The translations under genes and the position numbers were made by a program. 64,000 bases of DNA, taken from NCBI GenBank assembly GCA_012064385.1, contig QRDG01000393.1, positions 1,346,846 to 1,410,845 of the forward strand, in the 5' to 3' direction. This document shows, piece after piece, positions 57,530 through 64,000 of this stretch. Source of the DNA: Puccinellia tenuiflora. Taxonomy: Eukaryota; Streptophyta; Magnoliopsida; Poales; Poaceae. A model generated the notes under the pieces. The model saw only the letters and a list, made by a program, of their open reading frames with translations, did not search any database and was not told the origin of the DNA. The stretch's first letter is position 1, and every line of letters begins with the position of its first letter.

Positions 57530-59047
57530 TTACTTACTGCACAAAAGAATAGGCGCTGACTTCCTTTGTGATTGATTGAATGCAACTGTCAAAGCCGATG
57601 TACTACCAAACACGAACATAAATTCAGTAGGGACGCACTTATCAGAACGGGTCCAGAACAGAGTCTGAATGGAAGAGAAGTAATCAGAACGGGACACCAA
57701 AGTTTGTGGAAAATGAAGATTTTCGATTGCATCGATTCCATGTTTACATTGTACACTCTCAAATGAAACTACTACATCTCTTTCTGAACTCGACCAGACA
57801 TCATTTCGAGGATCAATGGAGACTTTACTCCCACGATCAATGGAGGGGTCAGCGGCCAGGGCATCGCCACCCAAACTCCCATCCTCCTCCGCATCCACTT
57901 GTTCGTCACTTGTTGAAAGGCTACCGACGACGACGACGACCACAGCTATGTCCACGGCTGGCACCGCCGCGGACCCGAACACTTTGCTTGGCGCGCTGCT
58001 CGACACATCAGCCGGCACCTTGGTTGTCGCTGGCGAATCATCACACTGCTCGCCGAGCACGTCGATCCAGCCTTCCTCGGAATCCCACTCCTCCGGCAAG
58101 GCCGAGACCGCGGGGCACGACAACGACTTGATCCTCTCGGCCGCATCCTCCTCCGAGACCTCAACATCATCTTCATCCTCGGTCTCCGACTCCCAGAACG
58201 CGGCGTCCAGCGTGCTCTTGGGCGACACCCACCTGGCCTTCGCCTCTCCCGCTTGCCGCAATGCCAGGACGAACGGATGCTCCAACAGCTCCGCCGCGGT
58301 GCCCCTGTCGCGCGCGTCCCTCGCGAAGCAACAGGCGAGGAAGCCCTTCGCCTCGGGCGACAGCCACGCCGGCACCTCCGGCACGGCGTCCGTGTACCCG
58401 ATCCGGTGTAGCGCGGCGAGGACGTTGCCGGCGTCGTCGGTCCACCACGGGGCGCGCCCGGTGGCCATCTCGACGACCGTGCATCCGAGCGCCCACACGT
58501 CGGCCGCCGGGCCCTGCTCCTCCCCTCGGGCCACCTCGGGCGCCATGAACGCGGGCGTGCCCCCGATCGGCCTCCCCGAGTCGAGCTGCGTCCTCGCGCA
58601 CCCGAAGTCCGCGAGCTTGGCGCGCCCGTCGGCCCCGATCACGACGTTTCTTGACTTGACGTCCCCGTGCACGAGGGACTCGGCGTGGATGTAGGCCAGC
58701 CCGCGGAGGACGTCGGCCGCGTATGCGGCGATGGATTGCTCCTCGAGGCGGCCCCCGTTGCGGTCGACCTCGTCGGCGAGCGAGCCGCCCGGGGCGAACT
58801 CGAGGAAGAGGTGGTAGGAGCCGTCGCGGACGTCGTGGCCGCCGCCGACGCAGCGGACGACGTCCGGGGAGGAGAGCGCGGAGAGGATCGCTTGCTCGCG
58901 GGCCAGCGGCGCCGCGTCGGAGGAGGACTTGACCGCGAAGAGCTGCCCCGAGGCGGCGTCGGACGCGAGGGAGACCACGGCACCCGACGCGCCGCGGCCG
59001 AGGGTGCGCAGCCGCGTCCACTGCCCGCTCACGGCGATCGTCGCCAT
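57530..59047 (-). CDS. MAPKKK17/18-like protein kinase, single exon
   Basis: A 505-codon intronless ORF on the minus strand. The N-terminal kinase domain (about 10-260) is complete: glycine loop GRGASGAV (17-24), AVK lysine at 40, αC glutamate at about 51, catalytic HGDVKSRN (127-134, Asp129), DFG (147-149), activation segment GGTPAFMAPEV and ADVWALGC. This pattern fits the plant MEKK-type MAPKKK17/18 group, known in Arabidopsis to be induced by abscisic acid and to signal through MKK3 to group-C MAP kinases. After the kinase come an acidic segment (ESETEDEDDVEVSEED, about 286-301), a WDSEEGWIDV motif (321-330) and a roughly 160-residue C-terminal tail with a valine run. The start is the first ATG downstream of a TATA box (59160-59168). 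The gene lies in copy 2 of a triplicated locus and is the only intact copy in this window. Ortholog assignment is by motif only. Confidence 0.92.
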   Translation of the reverse strand: MATIAVSGQWTRLRTLGRGASGAVVSLASDAASGQLFAVKSSSDAAPLAREQAILSALSSPDVVRCVGGGHDVRDGSYHLFLEFAPGGSLADEVDRNGGRLEEQSIAAYAADVLRGLAYIHAESLVHGDVKSRNVVIGADGRAKLADFGCARTQLDSGRPIGGTPAFMAPEVARGEEQGPAADVWALGCTVVEMATGRAPWWTDDAGNVLAALHRIGYTDAVPEVPAWLSPEAKGFLACCFARDARDRGTAAELLEHPFVLALRQAGEAKARWVSPKSTLDAAFWESETEDEDDVEVSEEDAAERIKSLSCPAVSALPEEWDSEEGWIDVLGEQCDDSPATTKVPADVSSSAPSKVFGSAAVPAVDIAVVVVVVGSLSTSDEQVDAEEDGSLGGDALAADPSIDRGSKVSIDPRNDVWSSSERDVVVSFESVQCKHGIDAIENLHFPQTLVSRSDYFSSIQTLFWTRSDKCVPTEFMFVFGSTSALTVAFNQSQRKSAPILLCSK

Positions 59048-59159
59048 TGTGCCTGTTTGGTTGCTTGTTGTCTGCGATGCGGTGCGGTGGTGGTTTGAAA
59101 TTGAGCTGGTGTGATCCTCTGCTTGTTCTTTTTGTTTGGTCTGAGTTGGTTGCGCGCGC

Positions 59160-59168
59160 TTATATATA
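59160..59168 (-). promoter_or_regulatory. TATA box of the MAPKKK gene
   Basis: The minus strand reads GGTATATATAAGCG about 113 bp upstream of the ATG. That leaves room for a short 5' UTR of about 80-90 bp. Confidence 0.75.
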
Positions 59169-59169
59169 C

Positions 59170-59225
59170 CGGAGGAGGAGGAGGGGGGGAAGGGGCAGGG
59201 GAAGGGGAAGGAGAAGACGGAGTTG
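59170..59225 (-). promoter_or_regulatory. G-run tract (possible G-quadruplex) upstream of TATA
   Basis: Four or more runs of four G (GGGGGGGAAGGGGCAGGGG, then GGGG, about 59182-59208) on the template-side plus strand sit directly upstream of the kinase TATA box. They are preceded by a GGA microsatellite. A regulatory role is inferred from position and sequence type only. Confidence 0.45.
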
Positions 59226-59229
59226 GAGC

Positions 59230-60350
59230 TAATTGGGTGGGGGGATTATTTAGATTAGGAAGGGCGATCGGGGAAGGTGTTTGGTGTGTGTCAATGCTCA
59301 ACTTGGCGAGCCACAAAGCGTGGGTGGTGCGTTCTAGCCACGCGCGGCAAATTCGACGCTGCGTCTGATTCTTTTTTTTTTGTTGCTTTTCACAAGTTGT
59401 ACGCTGCGGCGTGTTTTTGTTGTGTGGATGAACGCGGAGCTCATGCGGTCAACCAACGAACGCATCCCTCGACTGACGCTGCACATGCCGCCGTCATACA
59501 GCATCTCCTCTCCTCGCCACCAATGGCACCTGGAGCATGCATCCCCAACTGTTTTTCGCGAGGGAATCGCCCCGAGTTTTAGTTTTGTGGCGGTGCGGCA
59601 ATACGATAGGCGCTCTGTTTCAGCGTGTTTTTCAGAGACCTCAGAACGAGGAACACGAGATAGTGTCAGCAAAAAAGAAGGAACACGAGATATGTTACCG
59701 TCGGTTGAGGAGAAAAAAAAAAAACTCTGCTCGTGTTTCTCGTCTGAATAAATTGGATGCGCATATGTCAATACAGAGCCAAAATAGATCGATATCGATA
59801 CATGTGAAGCACGAGTTTGTTAGGTCAGCTGCGCACGCGATGGTCGCTAATTAATCCGCGGCAGACACCGGGTCAGCTGTGCCAAATTAAACCAGCCGCC
59901 GCACCGGTCAAGACTGGACGTACAACGGCCACGCCGTAGTGGCACTGGCTGGTTCTCCTTCTTCTCGGTCAGAGACGATAGGATGATCCAACTGCCGCGA
60001 AAGCAAAATGTGGTTGGTGACACTGGAAGAACTCCCCAATCTCCATGCACAAATAAACATGGCGGGAGCAGAGGTCAACGCGTGCGTGCGCCCAAAAGCT
60101 AGGGCCTTTTGGGTTGCCGCATTGACATTGTGGCTTCTGAGTCCGCATGAACACAGTAGAGTAATGACTCTTATCTCGAAGTAGGCAGAGGTTTGCTCCA
60201 CCGAACCCACCGTAGACCGGGCAGGTTCTTGACTTGTACTCGTAGTATACTCAGACTGTAACTGCTATGCACCCAACAAACAATATCCTCAGAAATTCTG
60301 CCCAAGACTGAGAAGAAATCAAGTTCATTCAGGTGTGGAGTCAAGATAAG
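59230..60350. other. 5' flank of the MAPKKK gene (copy 2)
   Basis: This is intergenic DNA. The part from 59635 to about 60350 is duplicated at 29148-29930. Overlapping ORFs at 59334-59771 on both strands are shadows with no domain. Confidence 0.6.
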
Positions 60351-60414
60351 ACCGGAGTTTCAGAACAGAGAACTACTACTTGCGTTCAATCAATGGGGCC
60401 GATTCCTCGGAGAG

Positions 60415-60645
60415 TTGTTGGTGCGTTCACCCACTGTCGTCTGCTCGCGACACTGTGTTGCCAGTAGTAGTTTCAAGCTGTGTGCAGATCGCATCAGTGC
60501 ATCCAACCGCTGTCACCTACGCTAGCAGCAGTAGCTTCATTCAGGCTGCGCAAATTGCTTATGCACTCAGACCACTGTCTTCTCGAGCGTCCTACTGCCA
60601 GTACTAGTTTCAGACTCTGAAAATTACAACTCCTAGTGATGCACT
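60415..60645. repeat. degenerate ~70-bp tandem repeat
   Basis: Three to four diverged units share the order TGC(A/G)(C/T)TC..CCACTGTC, a GCCAGTA(G/C)TAGTTTCA-like block and a short A-rich tail. They begin near 60420, 60490, 60560 and 60640. The unit length is estimated by eye. Confidence 0.5.
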
Positions 60646-60659
60646 CGTCCACTGTCTCC

Positions 60660-62600
60660 TAGTCAGCCCGTGCAAGTGCAAACACTGTTATGTAGGAGTA
60701 TATCTCCATATCTTCTTATCTTCTGTCTCTTGCTGGCTCATATCTCTCTCGGATGGATGGTTCGTGTTCAGTCGTGCAGAACCAACCAGTGGGGTACCGA
60801 AAAGGAAACCCCAGCTCGCACCCACACTGGTGAATGCCAGCCGCATTCTTGCGGCGCCCGGAAAGGACCAGACAGAGCAGCAACATGCCTGCCGGCAATT
60901 GGGATATGCGTCAGAGATACAGAGATACATCCCTTCCATTCCGCGGCGAGCATGGAGATGCTCGGCGATTCGCGGTGCCGGCGCCCTGTCGGTCCCTCTC
61001 CGGCCGTCCGGTCGTGCTCCACGTCCACACGACGGTGGTGGGACGCGTCGGATCGGACGTGCACGCACACACACACACTGGTCGTCGTCGTCGTCGTCGT
61101 CGTCGTTGCGTCCCAGCTCGGCGCGATCTGGCAGGCTGGCAAGTGGACAAGCATGCACGTAGATCCGATTCATCCACTCCGGCGGTGAACACGTACGACA
61201 TGGTCACGACGCACGGGAGCTGAGGACGCCGCCGATCGGAATCGAATCGGGAGGCGGATTGGATTCGGCGGCCGCTCGCGGCGCCGGTCGGTGGTGGCAC
61301 TGGCACATGCCATGCCTGCACGTTGCGAACGCGTTAGATCTGGTGGTGGCGCCGAGATCTGGATGGAAGAGCTCACGTTGCTGCTCAAGTCAACACGCGC
61401 CAGCCAGAATGCGGGTAACTGCGCAAGTCAAAGTGTTCGGTACGGGCTACACTTACAAAATCTTCAGAATTTTAGTAGCCTCGCCACCCCATCTATGATT
61501 ACATTAGCCATTTCTTCCAGAATTCCGAGGCTAAACCGTTCCATTGGGCATTAGTTAAACCATTACTCCTTTTGGTTGAACCAGCTCTAGGTCTGGAGTT
61601 GGTCAACCGATTAGACATTTTCTTACTTGGCCATGAGAAGAGTTTTTGCCGCAACATTTTGAAAAAAAGAAGAAGGAACTTGCGATTTACCTACCACATT
61701 TCTGTTTGACTTGTCTACTGACCTGGATGTGAGGTTGTTGCACACGAGATTGCAGATGGTCCATGTCTCGGAATTTGTCAAATAGAAACGGTGTGATTTG
61801 ATACAGGATAAATTAAGGAAGTGATGGATCATGGTCAGTTGATCACAGATTCTCTGAACCATGCCATCGAGGAAGCTGGAGCCTCGATCCAAGTAGGGCA
61901 AGTTGCCTGCTACTAGGAAAGTGTCACGGTTAACACAAACCCATCGGTGTTGAGTGACAGTGCACCCACCATCTGGCGATCGTTCTCTGAAGGCTGCAGC
62001 TGTAAAGACACTACAAACCTGCAGCTAGCAGTGCATTAACTTCGACAACTGATGAGTTTCCCTTCATATTCAGTGTACTACTAGTCTACTACCGATGTTT
62101 ATCGCACGAGGGAGCCAAGTCTTGAACACTGACCGGAGATCTGACAGCGGCGGACGGGGAGTTGGGATGAGAGGAGAAGGCCCAATTGTGTGTACCGTGG
62201 AGTGGAGATTCGAATATTCGTCAGGTCCAATCAAGTTTTGCAAATAAAAGAAGGTTCACGATCCCGTTTTTGTTTTCAACTTGAATAAACAATTGGGAGT
62301 TACCATTGTCCTGAACAAATGATAGATTATTATGTTGATCCCTGCTAAAAGGCAACTTGAACACTTCGCTTTTTCCGCATGTCGAAAGACAAACGCATAG
62401 TTTTGACACTTTCCGATACTAGTTCTTTTTTCCGGATTCCTGCAAGACTCAAAGATGGCCTTGAATTGCCTAATCCCCAGTGAGGCGTTGACAATCCCCG
62501 CAGGCGGGTAATATTTTTTTTAAACGGATTAACAGGGCTTTAGTGGCTGTAGTGGAGTCAACGTCTTAAAAAGAAGGAAACAGCTAAATAATCACATTAA
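60660..62600. other. low-copy unassigned DNA with microsatellites
   Basis: It contains (CA)n at 61064-61078 and (GTC)n at 61081-61107. ORFs of 120-170 codons across 60670-61320 are translations through these repeats and overlap in several frames. A 92-codon minus-strand ORF (61623-61901) and a 62-codon one (62221-62409) look less repetitive but match nothing I recognise. Confidence 0.45.
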
Positions 62601-63640
62601 CATTGTCAACGCCCCAATGAAATACTACTAGCGGAGGTTGACATGTATCGGCCGGCGGTGGGCTGATGGCCAGCTACCTTTCAGACTTGAATACAAGAAT
62701 CGGCAACTTGGGAGGAGTGGTTATAGTTATGGCTGTGGGTTAGTACGTAAAGCCGTCCTGATTGCAATAGAAATATCGTATCGTCCCGGCCTAACTCTTA
62801 ATCACACACTAGTGGCTCATAATCGCATGCCTGCCCAAAAGGCCACTGGATATAACAGGATAAGGCATCCTGGGTTCTTTCTTGGCTTGGAACTCAACCC
62901 TTGAGGATCTGGCAGTTCAGCAGCGAGCCTCTTTTGGTTGAGCGGAAGCAGCTGTTGCCTCCTGAGTCATGTCACTGTGTAAAGGCTGAACAAGCGGTGA
63001 GCTCAGTTGCGGCAAAGACTACAGCTAGACTGCACCTATTGTCAATTTGTTGGTGGCTGCTGAGGGTGAGTTTACGCCGTTCTACGAATAGCTAAAAAAA
63101 GTGTTCGTTCCGTCTTTCTTCTAAAAATGGGAGCAAGAGAATTATCCCAATCCAATAATCAGGAAGAAGAGAATTGTTAGTTAATTTACGGAAAACCAAA
63201 CCGTATGAAAATTAATTCACGCAGACTAAACCGAACTACTCACAATTCACAAATCAAAAAACACCACACAGTGACATATATAGTCCGATAAACACTTCAA
63301 ACACAAAACAACCGCAAACTCTGACACTTAAACAACACATCGTATCCTTCAATGACAACACATCAACAAAAGGCAATGGGAAAAAGCAAAGCCCCAAAAC
63401 GATCCAAACCAAAAGGACGAGTAAAGAAACCAAAGATCATCCATCAATAAGTTGTGGTCGCCTTTCCTACGACGCAACTCTTCTTATCTTTGCACCTGAG
63501 TGACTTCTCCTTCCGGATGTTGGGTCCGAGGACAATCACCCATCTTGCTTTTGTCCTTGGTTGTCGTCCCTGTTAAAAGCAACCGCCTTCCACATTCAGC
63601 ATTGCAAACTACAACCTGCTCAGCAAGTCGCAACCACATA
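62600..63640. other. unassigned sequence, no gene seen
   Basis: Mixed composition with short ORFs only (62638-62904, 62901-63095). From 63100 it is AT-rich and low in coding potential. Confidence 0.4.
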
Positions 63641-63667
63641 TAATCGCTCAAGCGAGCTCAAGGTCGC

Positions 63668-64000
63668 CTACGAGTGCACCTTTGTATGCTCCACTGATAG
63701 AGGCAAAGCATGGCTTCCACAGAACTCCTGAGGATCAGGCATGATCGCGGTACTGGTCTCGCCCTGAGTGGTAGCCAGAACAGAGGACAAGGAGGACAAC
63801 AGTGACGAACTATCCCCCACACAAGAAGAGAAACAACCATAGAGATTTGCTCGCCTGTCCTCCGCAGAGCCAACACTAATCTGAGCAGGAAGAAATGGCA
63901 TAGGAGTGGTCTTCAACGTAGCCGGCAAAAGAGAGAGTCTACTCAAAGCAGCCTCTGCACACTTCAGAAAGCTCTCAACCCGCGTGATGAAATCTTGTAA
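63668..64000 (-). CDS. partial hypothetical ORF running off the right edge
   Basis: The minus-strand frame is open from the window edge (64000) to a TAG at 63668-63670, 110 codons. The visible start is FITRVESFLKCAEAALSRL, followed by a Pro/Ser-rich section and PDPQEFCGS. I believe similar sequences are repeated in Triticeae genomes and belong to transposon-associated proteins, but I cannot name the family. The start codon lies outside the window or is the Met at 63946. Confidence 0.4.
   Translation of the reverse strand, partial: LQDFITRVESFLKCAEAALSRLSLLPATLKTTPMPFLPAQISVGSAEDRRANLYGCFSSCVGDSSSLLSSLSSVLATTQGETSTAIMPDPQEFCGSHALPLSVEHTKVHS

Noticed and set aside
58173..59021. Long ORFs in other frames over the kinase (for example 282 and 292 codons)
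   Set aside because: Shadows of a GC-rich real gene: only the 57530-59047 minus frame shows kinase motifs.
60670..61321. A 172-codon ORF with a hydrophobic start and other overlapping ORFs
   Set aside because: The C-terminal half is a translation of (CA)n and (GTC)n microsatellites, and three frames are open at once. There is no homology I recognise.

Overview
This is nuclear DNA of a large-genome grass. The LTR families, the Stowaway, PIF/Harbinger, Mutator-like and Helitron ends, and the BARE/Angela-like Copia LTR (TGTTGGAGATATGCCC type start) point to the tribe Triticeae (wheat, Aegilops, barley group). I cannot name the species. Most of the window is nested transposable elements, and only one ordinary plant gene looks complete.

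Layout. 1-3.5 kb: a Stowaway MITE, LINE-like sequence and a diverged duplicated block (A) carrying a Pack-MULE-like element (2022-3193, 9-bp target duplication). 3.5-14.7 kb: a complete Gypsy-type element G-1 (duplication CTAGT), itself hit by a 3.6-kb probable solo LTR (6924-10565, duplication CCAAG). 14.7-21.3 kb: LINE-like sequence, a Gypsy LTR fragment and the 3' half of a decayed BARE/Angela-like Copia element. 21.3-22.1 kb: block B, the second copy of block A. 22.3-29.9 kb: copy 1 of a kinase-gene neighbourhood. It has lost the kinase and carries a PIF/Harbinger-type element (22897-24094) and a 4.7-kb Mutator-like element (24164-28901). The latter carries an eight-exon plant-mobile-domain (MAIN-like) gene and a convergent 61-codon ORF. 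30-46.3 kb: a captured gene 5' end, a Copia element (duplication ATAGG) holding a very young Gypsy element G-2 in its gag (duplication AGTTG), and a Helitron 3' end. 46.4-51.2 kb: a foldback MITE, LINE-like DNA, a degenerate GGAACAAA-rich array and a second Helitron terminus. 51.2-55.55 kb: kinase-locus copy 3, truncated, with a LINE-like insert and a solo LTR. 55.55-60.35 kb: a second GGAACAAA array and copy 2 with the intact MAPKKK17/18-like gene (57530-59047, minus). 60.4-64 kb: mostly unassigned DNA and an ORF running off the right edge.

The strongest candidate for something under-described is the 24164-28901 transposon. It has about 80-bp terminal inverted repeats, a perfect 10-bp target duplication, arrays of TTTCGGC...GCCGAAA palindromes inside both ends, no recognisable transposase, an apparently intact spliced plant-mobile-domain gene, and a small TATA-driven ORF behind a cluster of E2F-like TCCCGCC motifs. 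The second is the history of the MAPKKK locus: three copies, two independent losses, and a tandem-duplication junction that fuses the kinase C-terminus to a minisatellite. Several insertions can be dated relative to each other because other copies in the window preserve the empty sites.
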